Source of the DNA: Adiantum capillus-veneris
Lineage: Eukaryota > Streptophyta > Polypodiopsida > Polypodiales > Pteridaceae
Reading direction: 5' to 3'
DNA: 64,000 nt
Assembly (NCBI GenBank): GCA_014529385.2
Contig: CM043959.1
Location: forward strand, 2,540,858 to 2,604,857
The translations under genes were made by a program, and so were the position numbers. The notes beneath the pieces were generated by a model, which saw nothing but the letters and a program-made list of their open reading frames with translations, was not told where the DNA came from and did no database searches. Positions 53,430 through 64,000 of the stretch are shown in pieces (the first letter of the stretch is position 1; each line of letters opens with the position of its first letter).

Positions 53430-54120
53430 CCCTCTTTTATGTTTGAATTTGTGAAGGTGCGATACCGTATTGTGAGCTATGCCTTCCTGCAAGAATTCTT
53501 CAATGAATTACTCAAATAGCTTGTCTAGAGTTTCAAGATCCCATCTTCCATTGAGTCAAACCATGTACCTATGTCATCTTCCAGAGTCAGTCCAAATCCC
53601 ACAAACTATGTCGCAAAATATGAAACTTCCTCTGCTCTAATACTCTTCTGAAAGCCGCTACATGATCTCTCGGATCTTTATCTCCAGAATATTTTTTGTT
53701 TATCAATTTCTGGACTTGGGATGATCTAACTCACCGATTGTCTACATGTCTAACCATAGACTCTCCCAATCCTTCTCTCCTTATCGCTCTATGAAGGAAT
53801 CCAGGTGGCTCCTTTTTTGGAATTCTTGTAGGAATTCTCGTATTTGGTGGAGGTATTTGTGGTCCCGCATTGACCAAATATCCACCTATTTCTAATGCAG
53901 TCTATGGATTTGTGCTTTCCATAGCTCGGTATTCTCGTCCATACTTGTCAACAATTATAGATTTCCATTGACAATTGACTCCGTATGTATAGACATATAA
54001 GAGCTTGCAATCCATCAACTCTTCTGGATATGGCTCTGAGTACCTATAAAGGTTGACCTTACTGTCGTCAATGTATCTATATAGTCTTTCTCTCTCATGA
54101 TTTGTCATCCAAACTCTCAC
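53430..54120 (-). pseudogene. gag of element E
   Basis: From the right: MTNHERERLYRYIDDSKVNL, DKYGREYRAMESTNP, a Pro-rich stretch (PQIPPPNTRIPTRIPKKEPP), a stop near 53730, then KLINKKYSGDKDPRDHVAAF, VLEQRKFHILRHSLW and, after further stops and shifts, GIAHNTVSHLHKFKHKRGES. The same blocks occur in the gag of element A (KYSGSGDPYDHLASF, IKHNTVAQIYSFKQKHGES), so A and E are related. Gag makes the particle. Several stops make it non-functional. The leader of E lies to the right and is split by the CACTA element. Confidence 0.7.
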
Positions 54121-54547
54121 GATTGTTCTTTATCAACTGCAAATTTGGGAGGGGGTGGATGCTCCCCTATCGCTGGGATCCCGAAGCTTGTATAAGATGA
54201 GTTTGAATCTAATGTAGACATGATTTTTGGGATTAACAACTCTAGCTTGATGTAAGCAGACATATATCAATGTGTTCATGTGCTTTGGCAAGGAAAAAGT
54301 TGAAACTATGTCCAAAACCGCAATCGTTTTCTCACAATTCTCTCAAATTGTCATTTTTAGACACCCCTAACTTCTGGTTTCATTTTGAGGCCTTAAACGA
54401 CGTTTTTTCCTATAGGTCAATTTTGTTTTGGTCCATTTATATGTGTCCAAATTTTGTTTCAGAATGATGTTTGGGATTCTAGGGTCAAAAGAAAGTCCTT
54501 TGACTAGTCAAAGTTCTTGTCTGGCCTCAACCTATGCCTGGAGTCTT
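54121..54547. other. Leader of element E, no gene seen
   Basis: AT-rich leader between gag and the palindromic array; short frames only. Confidence 0.4.
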
Positions 54548-55199
54548 CATACGCGTATGATGTCTCCTGACTCAGAATTGCTCCAAACTTTAATTGTAGA
54601 CTCTCCTTGATGTACTCTAAACACTCCAAGTCTCAATGATTCTGACACTTTTATTCAGGTTTATCACTCCTTTTTCTATTTGGTTGCTTGCAACTTCCCT
54701 GGGAGGTTAGCTAAGCCAAAAGTGATCCAAATTGAATGAATTTGTTCTCTAGGCCTATTTTGTGATGGCAAACACTTCTATGCGCTCAGATGTAGGTTCT
54801 CGCTTCTAATTTCACACTTGAGACATCATATCCGTATGATGTCTTTTGTGGCAAAATGAAGTGACTTTTATCCCCAAGACTCTTTATCACTCAAGCAACT
54901 CTCAACAACTTTTAGAATTCAATTTCAACACTTTTTGTGCAAGTTATGGTGAATACAAAAATGAACCTTGCCCAGTTTTTGTCTTTTGGTACTTTTCAAC
55001 CCAAATGTGCTCCCAATGCAATGAAATTATGGCTAGGGACTTTTTTTATGCTTTAGGACACTAGGTATACTCAGTTGTTTGATTTGACCCAGAACGCGTA
55101 TGATGTCTTTTCGCTCAGATTTCACTTCTACTTCTACACAAAGTGCTCCTTGATTAATACAATAAGAATGTGTACTCACATAAAATTTTTGATGTCAAA
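54548..55199. repeat. Tandem array (~270-bp period) with palindromes, leader of element E
   Basis: CATACGCGTATGATGTC at 54548 (the first 12 bases are a perfect palindrome), CATATCCGTATGATGTC at 54827 and GAACGCGTATGATGTC at about 55091, spaced about 279 and 265 bp. Sequence between also repeats loosely: each palindrome follows a CTGG/ACCC-type box, and each unit has a CTCAGA or CTCAGAT within 30 bp after or before it. The layout, tandem units each with one palindrome between primer site and gag, is the same as in element A though the palindrome is different. Confidence 0.65.
55197..55199. repeat. Target-site duplication of CACTA element F (AAA), left
   Basis: AAA directly before CACTACAA and AAA directly after the right end (63847-63849). 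CACTA transposons make 3-bp duplications. Confidence 0.65.
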
Positions 55200-55230
55200 C
55201 ACTACAACACACCGTGCAAAAATCGACGTG
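55200..55230 (+). repeat. Left terminal inverted repeat of element F
   Basis: CACTACAACACACCG with CGACGT at bases 25-30. It lies at the 3' side of the transposase genes. Confidence 0.75.
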
Positions 55231-55689
55231 AATACCGATGACTCAAAGCTTGTTTTTAAAAGTGAAAATCCCTAGAATAAGACTCGAAATGACTGTCGAA
55301 ATCGTATCGTCGATATATGCACCGGTATTAATACCGTCGGAATAAGTAATGAAACATACACCGGTATATGTGTCTAAATAAGTGCTGGTATGAAATTTAG
55401 CTATACCCATGCCTATACCGAGGCTTATTCAGCATGTATACCAAACTCTGCACCGAGGACAAAACTTGCAAAAACAATTTTGGGTAGAGAGGGCTGGGAA
55501 CTGATGCTGCATGTACTGCAGCAGCAGAAAACAACCCTCTCTCCACAAAGGAAGAGTGCACAAGCAACCACACTCCGCCTACAATTTGACACTAAAGAGT
55601 GAGTGTATAAAGATTAGAAGAATTGTAAGAAGAACAAAAGCACAAAATCAAAAGTTTAATTATACAAGCTCTCAAAAGCATAACCATAA
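55231..55689. other. Left subterminal region of element F, CCGGTAT motifs
   Basis: Contains a perfect 14-bp palindrome CGGTATTAATACCG at 55323-55336 and further (A/G)CCGGTAT copies near 55320 and 55369. Similar GGTAT boxes occur near the right end (63500-63820). They may be transposase-binding sites. No gene. Confidence 0.5.
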
Positions 55690-56095
55690 CTTCGACTTGA
55701 AAACTGCAAAATCATAAACATAACCCTCTTACCATACCATAACCATAACCAAACTTGCTTATCATACCATAATCATAACAACCATACCATCATTGAAAAC
55801 CATAACCTCTATGCCATACCATAATTGCAAAACCATAACCATAACCTCATTATCATACCACAATCATAATTGAAAAACCATAACCATAACCATAACCTGA
55901 TTGCCGAACCATAACCATAGCATGATTGCCAAACCATAACCATACCATGATTGAATAACCATAACCATACCATCATCGCCAAATCATAACCATAACCTAT
56001 GTTCCATACCATAATTGCAAAACCATAACCATAACCTGATTGTCATACCACAATCGTAATCGTAAACAGAATGCAAAATCATAACCATAAGCGTG
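55690..56095. repeat. AACCAT-type subterminal repeat array of element F
   Basis: About 400 bp made of AACCATAACCATAACC and TACCATAA variants, with interspersed TGATTGCC and CATAATTGCAAAACC phrases. In known CACTA elements such short subterminal repeats bind the TNPA/TNPD-type protein. The unit is not the plant telomere repeat (CCCTAAA). Confidence 0.8.
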
Positions 56096-56535
56096 AAACT
56101 GTACATGTATACAATGAATGATTACAATTGTATCAAAAAGACCACATGTACAAAAAAAAAACATATATGGAGGATGTCACCCTCATGGTAATGCCTCTCA
56201 GTTGACGGCCTCTCCCTCCTCCTCAAAAGGCCCACAAGTCCATGCTTGTACCCATACTTCTCCTCTCGACGTATTGGAGGGCGCTTCACGACAACTTCCT
56301 ATAAATTATGGTTTAATCGTTAGATAAATCTATAAATAACATATATATATTTGACAATTTAAAGCATACATATAATACTTATAAACTCATGTCCAAGTGC
56401 GTCATAGCCTCCACTCCCAAGATGTGACACTCCAACAGACTCCAAGTGTGCTCTGGTTGCATCTCTCTACTGCTGAGATCTCTCAGGATTGTCTTGTGTC
56501 TCTCGTACAATCCCCGCCCATTCCTGTGCGTCCAA
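56096..56535. other. No gene seen, 3' side of the TNPD-like frame
   Basis: Non-coding sequence between the subterminal array and the gene end. Confidence 0.4.
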
Positions 56536-57257
56536 TCATTCCAGCTTTGAACTGCCATCTTTGTACCTATCTCTTGCCTCTAATCGATGGTGTGACATTG
56601 TGGCAATCTCCACGCTCAAAATCCAGTCATTCAAGACTGGATCATACCCCTCTGCCGATATGTACTCTTTGTGAATGGCCTTGACGATGTAATTCTTTCT
56701 TTCATCATCTTGATTGTCCCAAGTCTCCATCACAAAGTGGCCAAACTGAATTGTACAGAGCCATCGAATCCTCTGTTGAATGGCCTTTCCTACCCTATTT
56801 GCCACAACAACCCCATCCCTGCTCTTGTACACCTTGCTAGGATCATGCTCAAGTGATCCCCAAGGTGTACACGATGTGCCAATCGATGAACTATCATCTA
56901 AAGAGAGTGGTGAATGCTCTCTTGGTGGTGTGGACGCATCGGTAGAACCACTACCACAACAACCATTGCATCCAAAACGATGCCCTACCTTGTCTCGAAG
57001 ATAAACCAATCGTCTCGATGTAGTGGGGGTCACACTCGAGTGAGTTGTGGAGCTGGTCAGTGTAGGGGGAACATCAGTCCTAGACTAGGCACAACCATAG
57101 TAGGTCTAGAGGAACCAACTGCCCAAAGGTTCTGTGCGTAGCTAATCTGCTATGGTGTAAACTGTGTCAAAAAGGAGCCCATCTGCTCGGGTGACATGCC
57201 GACTAGAGTGACATGAGAACTAAAACTAGGAGAGCATGTATCGTCGTCATCGGTCAT
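56536..57257 (-). pseudogene. TNPD-like second transposase protein of element F
   Basis: It starts at ATG 57257 with MTDDDDTCSPSFSSHVTL, runs through stops at 57148 and about 57075 and a frameshift near 57030, then an open stretch of 165 codons: RRLVYLRDKVGHRFGCNG, a Ser-rich segment, RDGVVVANRVGKAIQQRIRW, LCTIQFGHFVMETWDNQDDE, and AEGYDPVLNDWILSVEI followed by SHHRLEARDRYKDG. The C-terminal NDW...S...R...R pattern resembles the plant Ptta/En/Spm transposase domain. This protein would bind subterminal repeats and pair the ends. Placement next to TNP2 on the same strand fits. The family call is moderate. Confidence 0.55.
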
Positions 57258-57399
57258 GGCTAAAGATACACAAATAACATAGATACAATATGATTTCACA
57301 AAAGAAACGCTTAAGCAATGCAAATAACAAAAAAACAAAGCTGCAACACAACTCAATGGATCTATCCAGTATTGTAGACTAATAAAAAGAGTTTTACAA
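57258..57399. other. Short spacer between the two transposase genes
   Basis: AT-rich, no signal other than a TAA-rich stretch. Confidence 0.4.
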
Positions 57400-60300
57400 A
57401 AGAGTTCCTAGAAAAAGCCAGTAGTCAATCTCTTATATTCTATGAGAGCTGATGCACCAAAAATGTCTATCTCAATTTGTACTTCTGCATCTTCATGATC
57501 AAACTCCACTTCTTTGTCGCTCTTTGCATCAACTTCAGTATTTGAAAGCTCATTTCTAGGTTCGGGCATCTGCTCACCACTAACCTCTAGCTCAAAATCC
57601 AAACTTACATCATCCGTCGGCCCTACACTTTGTTCATGAAGCTCTTCCACCTCAACTTCCAATCCTTCACACACTTGCTTGCTCTGTGGAGCAACTTGAA
57701 CAACATAGAGCCAACGCAATTTAGACATATCTTTTTCATCAATTTCTCTCCATAGTGGATCTAGTGTGAACACAACTTGTTCACAATGCTGTGAAAGTTC
57801 GAACGTATCTCACGCATCTATCCACACCCTCCTAGAGTTCACTTGAATCAATCCACAGGGATGCTGGTAATAACTTTGAGCCACTTGACATCAAAGATAA
57901 AAATATCAAACTTTATAAAGCTAATCTTCAAGATGTCTTGGATGTAGCCAAAGTATTCAAGCTGGCTAGTCTATGTGTTTTCATCCTTGGCACTACTCCT
58001 ACTTTCTTGAACTAAGCTTTCCCTAACACCAATGTCAAAGGTGACCCTTTGTTCGTCTATCAATTGCACTCTAAAGTGTCTCCCATGTGACCACAAAGCT
58101 CCATATTTGTCATACTACAGCCACAAAAGTGAAATAAACTTAAAGTTACCAAAGTACCGTGATCATGTGGAGCTTGAAAAGAAAGTTGTATAAATTTACA
58201 TGCCAATCTCAACCCCTTGACATCTCCTCTTCCTCTTCATTAATCAGCACTCCATTCCTCTTTGCCTCTGAGATTGTCGCATCTAACCAATATCCAGTTG
58301 GAAAGTCATGCAATTTCTAAAGAAGATCTAGGAAAGGAAGGTTTCTAGTGGCACGGGTGCTCTTGAATTGCAAGAGAGCTATCAAGTGTTGTTTCTTTTT
58401 TCCTTCGTACCTCTCTAGCCACTTTTGCATGATGTCTAAGTTGACAAGGAAAAATATCATAAGCTTTTCTCACATTGTGTTATCCGTCTTGCTAATGATG
58501 CCTTGTCCCTGCGGCTCGTCCCCTGTCATCTTGACGTTGACCTTAGTAGTCCACATTTGGGGCATCTCTGGATCAATTGAATCCAAAAATTCACTGATGA
58601 GCACAAGAGACTCTTGTACAAGCCATCCTTCGGCCATGCTACCCTCGGGGCGAGTCCTTTGACAAATGAACCCCTTTAAAGTCTTCATGAATCTCTCCAA
58701 GAAGAACATTCACCTACTATGGACTACCCCAACAATTGCAACTTCATCGACCATATGCACAAGTAGATGCATTAGGATGGTAAGAATGTTTGTTGGAAAG
58801 TACTTCTCCACCATACACATTGCTTCAATAGCATTTAAGTGTGTTGCATCAATGTTATCTTTTCTTATTTCTTTTGAATTGATCTAACATACCAACTCAT
58901 TGATTTTATAGATTGTTCTTCTAATGTCATATGTCAAACAATCCTTTATGGAAACTGGTAAGATAAACTATAAAAATTTGTGCCAATTGTGGGACTTAAG
59001 ACCACTAAGATTGTTTTGTAAAATCCATTTTTAAACTCACATGCACCCAATGGGAGTCTTGAATGAAGAAATAGTCTTCTTCAAATATTGTTCTTCTACA
59101 CAACTCAAAATCCATATACCTTTTGGTATAGCAAACTTTCCATTGGGTTTAAGTCGAGGCCACATTTCTGGCATTCGACCTATAGCCTGTAGGTCATCTC
59201 TTTGGGCCTTGCTCTCTTTTTTTCCAGTGATGGTTTACATATGATCTCCTCCACATTCTTGAAGATGTGCATTGGGTCAGGCAGATGATTAATCAACAGG
59301 TCACTCCAGTATGGGAGTTCATGGAAAATAGAAAGTCTTCTCATTTCGGGTGGCATGAAATCTCCCCTCCTCAGCCACATGTTTTTCCAATCGCTTGCTT
59401 TCAATGGATGCATGTCATGTTTGCATATGTTTGGTCCACGTAGTTCATGTCCTTTGGGCAAAAATCTACCATGCTCCTCGTAAATTGTCTTACTCAAATG
59501 ATCACAGCGGAGGAAGCCAAGTCAAAGACCACATTTTGGACATGCATGATTGCCCGGGTAACTCAAGCTTGAAAAATCATAAAATTAAACTATAAAAGTG
59601 TTGGCATAGCCAAGAAGAACATGTATGTGAGGGTTTCAAAGGTACTTACCTGAACACTCACCAAAGCCTGGCCAATCGTGCATGGTCCACATGAGAATGC
59701 CTTGCACATGTACATTTTGTCATCTGATTGGTTGGCATATATTAATCACATCGATCCTGTCCACAATATTTGGAGCTCTTTTATAAGTGGTACCAGATAG
59801 ACATCCATGTTTTTTGCTTTGTACTTTCTTGAAATGATCAATGACAGCAACAGATGGCCGTTCTTGATAGCTAGCCATGGTGGGAGATTATAATTAACCA
59901 AGCAAATAGGCTACATGCTCCATGAAGAACTCCGTAATCCACATGGGTTTACTCCGTCCATTGCTAGACCAAAGCAGATACTTTGAGGCTCATTCTTAAA
60001 TGTAGTCCAACTTTCCTCTATGTGCTTCCATGCACGAGAGTCGGCATGTACCTGCATCACATCATCTGTTGATCTAGTATTTGAGTGCCATGTTGTCAAA
60101 GCGGCTATAAATTTACACTTGAACATGCTCTTTATTCTTGGAATGATAGGAAAGTGTTGAAGGACCTTTGTAGGGATAAATTTTCCTTATGTGTCCTCTC
60201 TATACTTGTTTGATCCACAATTGGGACACTGTTCCAAATTTGCATACTCATTGCAAAAAAGTATACAATCATTAGGACATGCATGTATTTTGTGATAATC

Positions 60301-61060
60301 CAAGCCCAAGCTAGTAAGAAGATTTTTTGGAGCTGGACGAGTAGGGGGCATGTGATTGCCTTCCGGCAAGATTTGCTCGTTGAGCAACCTATCGTGACAT
60401 GAACCAGTCAACCCCTTGATCACATTATTGAATTGTAATTTGCACTTTGGCATGCTTAGGATACAATGTATTTATATGAAAAGCTATGTGACAGGGGCGT
60501 CAGACCACCCATAGACAGACTACAAATTAAGCATTGCCAAAGCGATACAAAGAACTCAAATTTTTGCACCATTGTAAAGCGGCATATATGCAAGAGTTTG
60601 CATCATCTCCCCCTCTTTATCGTTGCTATCATGCCGTCGATATAGACAAGATGACAGAGTTTGATTCATAGTATTGCCTTAAATGTTGTCGTCTTCTATG
60701 TTTTCAATGATGAGATCCATGTCAAAGAACGCCTCTAACATCTGCTCCATCTCTACTTCTTGAAATGTGGAATCGGGTATTGGTTGGGTGGACTCAATCA
60801 ATGGCTGTTCGTTTGGAAATCGTCTTCTCTGGGATGAAGTTGGAGCAATATCTACTTGTGGAGGTTGATCTACTGCCTCCGGACCAGGAGATCGATAACG
60901 CAGGTCTTGTAGTTGCTCTATGGGAAAGAGACCGTTATTGCATATGTGTTCGTCATAGAATTTTCATTTTTGGAAGATCTAATGCTTGCAATGCGCACAA
61001 GGACACGCCATCCTATCTCCATACTTTATCCGCCAATGATGGAGCAAATAATTAAATCAC
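57400..61060 (-). pseudogene. TNP2-like CACTA transposase
   Basis: From the right: MACPCAHCKH and CNNGLFPIEQL match the transposase-associated Cys domain. Next AYMPLYNGAKI and YGWSDAPVT, then LTSLGLDYHKIHACPNDCIL with CNEYANLEQCPNCGSNKYRE, the hallmark TNP2 block. Then CFGLAMDGVNPCG (core with Asp), PDPMHIFKNVEEIICKP and the DUF4218-type FLERFMKTLKGFICQR, RPEGSMAEGWLVQESLV. At the end is a DUF4216-type YFGYIQDILKI and ELSQHCEQVVFTLDPLW, then an acidic tail (57773-57408). The enzyme cuts the element at its ends. Many stops and shifts, and possibly introns, break it. Confidence 0.85.
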
Positions 61061-61089
61061 TCTTGTTATAAGTACACACTGCTAACTAC

Positions 61090-62480
61090 ATGACAACCTC
61101 AAATTCTCTAGCCATGCCCCGATCCCCACACACCTCGGTCTAGAGGTGCACGGAGATCAGAAACACAAGGTAATAATCTCATCTTTATTGGTCAATGCCT
61201 ATATATTAGGGTTTTTGAAGTTTGTGTGCGCTATTGAAGTCTGATTGCGTTTTTGAAGTACACAAGTCAATTTTCGAAGTCCGTTTGCGATTTTTCTATT
61301 ATTTGCCGCTAGCTCTAACCTCACATTCTCTAGCCATGCACGATCTCCGCATAAATGACTATATATTAGGGTTTTTGAAGTCTGTGTGTGCTAATGAAGT
61401 CCAATTGCGTTATTTTACTGCGTTTGTCGAATTCCGTTTGCGTTTTTGAAGTACACAAGTCAATTTCGCAGACTTTTGCGACAATCTCGAAGATCGTTTT
61501 GCGATTTTTCTACTATTTTCCGCTAGCTCTAACAACCTCACATTCTCTAGCCATGCCCAATCTCCGCACACCTTGGTCTAAAGGTGCACGGAGATCAGGA
61601 CCACAAGGTAATAATCTTGTCTTTATTGGTCAATGACTATGTATTAGGGTTTTTGAAGTTTGTGTGCGCTATTGAAGTTTGATTGCATTATTTTACTTTG
61701 TTTGTCAAAGTTCTTTTGCGCTTTTAAAGTACACAAGTCAATTGTCGTAGACTTTTACGTTTTCGAAGTTTATTTGCGGTTTTTCTACTATTTGCCGCTA
61801 CCTCTAACAACCTCACATTCTCTAGCCATGCCCAATATCCGCACACGTCGGTCTAGAGGTGCATGGAGATCAGGACCACAGGGTAATAATCTCGTCTTTA
61901 TTGGTGAATGACTGTATATTATGTTTTTTGAAGTCTGTGTGTGCTATTGAAGTTCAATTGCGCTATTTTACTTCATTTGTCGAAGTTCGTTTGCGTTTCT
62001 GAAGTACACGATTCATTTCTAGAGATGTTTGCATTTTCAAAGTCCGTTTGCGGTTCTTCTACCATTTGTCGTTAGCTCTAACAACCTCACATTCTCCAGC
62101 CATGCCTGATCTCCGCACACCTCGATCTAGAGGTGCACGAAGATGAGGACCACAAGGTAATAATCTCGTCTTTATTGGTTAACGACTATATATTAGGGTT
62201 TTTGAAGTCTGTGTACACTATTGAAGTTTGATTGCTTTATTTTACTTTGTTTGTCGAAGTCCGTTTATGTTTTTGAATTACACAAGTCATTTCCGAAGTG
62301 TGTTTGCGTTTCCGAAGTGTGTTTGCGGTTTTTTTACTATTTGTTGCTAGCTCGAACAACCTCACATTCTCTAACCATGACATAAGCTTGTTTTTGAAAC
62401 ATTTTTACGTTTTTGTAGACTATGTGTGCTATTGAAGTCCAATTGCATTAGTTTACTTCATTTGTCGAAGTTCTTTTACG
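61090..62480. repeat. 275-bp tandem array at the 5' side of the transposase genes (element F)
   Basis: The box CACATTCTCTAGCCATGC (with variants) recurs at 61103, 61324, 61541, 61817, 62091 and 62366. Full units are 274-276 bp; the first two are shortened by about 55 bp. Each unit also carries CGGTCTAGAGGTGCACGGAG, GGTAATAATCTCGTCTTTAT and several copies of GAAGT(C/T)CGTTTGCG-like motifs, about 20-40 bp apart. Position upstream of TNP2 suggests subterminal binding sites and promoter. Confidence 0.9.
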
Positions 62481-63138
62481 GCTGACACTAAGCGGCTAGC
62501 CTTAAGCGTGTAGCTTTCAACAACCTAAATACGGAGTAGTCCTTCTTGAGCAGTAAGCGACCAAATACCTAATTGGTTACCTATAAGCGACAAGCCCTAA
62601 TAAACCGTTGGAATACTGATTAACCCTACACAACTAAACCTAAGTCACCAAGTGACTAAATGACGAAACTAGCCGAGCCGCATGTAAGACTAAGTGGGAT
62701 CAACTAAATGATTCAATATGTAAGCAGCTACATGCTCTAACTAAGCACCTAACCTTCTTCGATCTAATTGCAAATCAATCCTAAGCAATAAAACCACTTA
62801 TTACCTAAACCAATTAGTGTTAAATGACTAAACCTAATTAAACGAATAGCCTACGATAAGTCACAATTACAAAAATAACAATATATTTTTCAAATTTCTG
62901 AATTTATCTACACAAAAACAACAAAACTAATTAGAAAATAACATAAACAAAATAAATCTTTTTTTAATGATAAAATGTAGTTATCTTTCTTAGTTAATGA
63001 TGATTTTTTATTAATATTACTTATAAAATAGCATTTTATTTATTTTTAATTGAAAAATATGTGTTTGTGTCGTATATAGTGTGTTTATATTATTTAGTGT
63101 GCATTTTATTTTCTTGCATGCATGTTTATATGAGTATG
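62481..63138. other. Right subterminal region, TAAGCGAC/CTAAGT motifs, then AT-rich
   Basis: 62490-62880 has many short CTAAGTxAC, TAAGCGAC and CCTAA(T/G) words without fixed period. 62880-63120 is very AT-rich. No gene. Confidence 0.5.
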
Positions 63139-63155
63139 TGTGTGTGTGTGTGTGT
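63139..63155. repeat. Short (TG)n microsatellite
   Basis: About 17 bp TG within ATGAGTATGTGTGTG. Confidence 0.85.
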
Positions 63156-63394
63156 ATGTGTGTATGAAATAAAAAAGAATGTTAGAGCACTGACATGCGG
63201 CCTATTTGAGCAAGAACGAGTTGACAAAATGTTCTCCAACTGGAAAAAACGCACACACATGCGATGTTACACACACATGCACATACACTAAAGTACACAA
63301 ATCTACAAGGAAACTTGAAAAGAACCTCATCTTGTTGATGGGGAGTAGTCCACGACTGAAAATCTTACCTCCGACAAGTCGTGAGGGGCAGCAT

Positions 63395-63689
63395 ATCTGC
63401 ACCAAGTGAGGAGGAGGAGGGCAAGAGAAGAAGAGAATAAAGGAGGAAAATGCGCAGGAAAGGTCTGCGGTTCTGTTTTTTGCAGGGTCCACCGATACAA
63501 GTGCCAGTATCAACGTTGATAAGAGCATAGGTATGCGCGCCATCTGCACCAAGTGAGGAGGAGGAGGGCAAGAGAAGAAGAGAATAAAGCAAGAAAATGT
63601 GCAGGAAAGGTCTGCGGTTCTGTTTTTTGCAAGGTCCGCCGATACAGGTGCCAGTATCGATGTCGATAAGAGCATTGGTATGCACGCCA
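63395..63689. repeat. 147-bp tandem duplication near the right end of element F
   Basis: ATCTGCACCAAGTGAGGAGG... starts at 63395 and again at 63542. Copies are about 94% identical. Each contains AGGTCTGCGGTTCTGTTTTT and a CCGATACA-GTGCCAGTATC inverted motif. Minus-strand frames across it repeat a cysteine-containing phrase but are explained by the duplication. Confidence 0.85.
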
Positions 63690-63815
63690 CTATATAAATC
63701 GGTATGCGTGTTGGTATGATTGCCAAAAATTCAAAAATTAAAATTTTTAAAAACTTGATCTCCCTACAGATTTACCTACACATGTACCGACACCTGCCAT
63801 TGATGCCGGTAATTT

Positions 63816-63846
63816 GACGTCGGAATTTAAGTGAGCGCTTGTAGTG
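63816..63846 (-). repeat. Right terminal inverted repeat of element F
   Basis: Reads GACGTCGGAATTTAAGTG then AGCGCTTGTAGTG on the plus strand, so CACTACAAGCGC inward. Followed by AAA. Confidence 0.75.
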
Positions 63847-64000
63847 AAAATTGCTCAAAATCACTATTTCACCTTTACCTTCTTGGATTTGCAAACATCT
63901 TCTTAAATTCAAAGATATGTGTCCAAATGAGATGAAATTTTGCAAAAGAGGCTTAAATCATCATTTCCAAACCTCCTCTGTGGTCATAAGTGTAATTGGA
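63847..64000 (-). other. Element E leader continuing beyond the CACTA insertion
   Basis: AT-rich sequence of the same character as 54300-55199. No gene. Its LTR would be to the right of the window. Confidence 0.4.

Larger units (their letters stand above)
55200..63846 (-). mobile_element. Element F: CACTA (En/Spm-type) DNA transposon
   Basis: The left end is CACTACAACACACCG and the right end, read inward on the other strand, is CACTACAAGCGCTCAC. The first eight bases match exactly and a CGACGT box sits at the same offset (bases 25-30) in both ends. TSD is AAA. Inside are minus-strand TNP2-like (61060-57400) and TNPD-like (57257-56536) remnants, subterminal short repeats at both ends and a 275-bp tandem array. 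Length about 8.65 kb is normal for an autonomous CACTA. Stops in both genes show this copy cannot move by itself. It sits in the leader of element E. Confidence 0.85.

Noticed and set aside
55690-56095. AACCAT array as an interstitial telomere
   Set aside because: The plant telomere unit is CCCTAAA; here it is a 6-bp AACCAT unit with variants, placed at the end of a CACTA element.
56489-57141. Plus-strand ORFs over the TNPD-like gene
   Set aside because: Shadows of the minus-strand frame.
63202-63726. Minus-strand ORF of 174 codons at the end of element F
   Set aside because: It contains the same phrase twice because of the 147-bp tandem duplication, and no known domain; a chance open frame.

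Overview
The window looks like intergenic DNA from a large, repeat-rich plant nuclear genome. It holds Ty3-type LTR retrotransposons of plant non-chromovirus type (one with the dual RNase H arrangement of the Tat group), a decayed chromovirus, a LINE fragment, a CACTA (En/Spm-type) DNA transposon and many long (GA)n, (TG)n, G- and C-runs. The species cannot be fixed from the sequence. The reverse transcriptases read as non-chromoviral plant elements of a kind I would expect outside the flowering plants (fern, lycophyte or gymnosperm), but that is only an impression. I found no ordinary host gene and no tRNA, rRNA or CRISPR locus. Almost every coding signal belongs to a mobile element and nearly all are broken by stops or frameshifts.

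Layout. 1-6.4 kb: the 5' half of a minus-strand LTR element (A), with LTR, tRNA-Asp-type primer binding site, a long leader carrying palindrome-bearing tandem repeats, then gag. 6.8-9.8 kb: a decayed plus-strand chromovirus pol with an altered RT active site and a chromodomain remnant. 9.85-19.4 kb: element B (plus strand, LTRs over 2.2 kb, internal part deleted after RNase H), inserted into a 21-bp hairpin minisatellite that continues on both sides. 19.4-31.1 kb: old debris, including another copy of the minisatellite, 151-bp and 112-bp-spaced tandem repeats, two gag remnants, a minus-strand LINE reverse transcriptase and copia-like LTR fragments.

31.1-52.05 kb: element C, plus strand, bounded by 528/520-bp LTRs and a perfect CTTGT target-site duplication. 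It carries gag, four zinc-knuckle-like motifs, two retropepsin domains and an ORF with repeated W(V/I)P(K/R) motifs, but I see no reverse transcriptase or integrase, so it looks non-autonomous. Element D (40.68-51.4 kb, minus strand) lies inside C and has leader ORFs, gag, protease, RT, two RNase H domains and integrase. D and B belong to one family and share an unrecognised leader domain upstream of gag. C interrupts a minus-strand reading frame that can be followed on both sides (52.44-52.06 kb and 31.12-30.96 kb).

53.4-55.2 kb and 63.85-64 kb: gag and leader of another minus-strand LTR element (E), whose leader carries a second palindrome-bearing array. It is split by F, a CACTA transposon of about 8.65 kb (55200-63846, TSD AAA) encoding minus-strand TNP2-like and TNPD-like remnants between arrays of subterminal repeats. 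The window is therefore a record of nested insertions: D in C, C in an old reading frame, F in E, and B in a minisatellite. The least explained items are the palindromic leader arrays, the conserved leader domain of B and D, and the gag-protease-only design of C.
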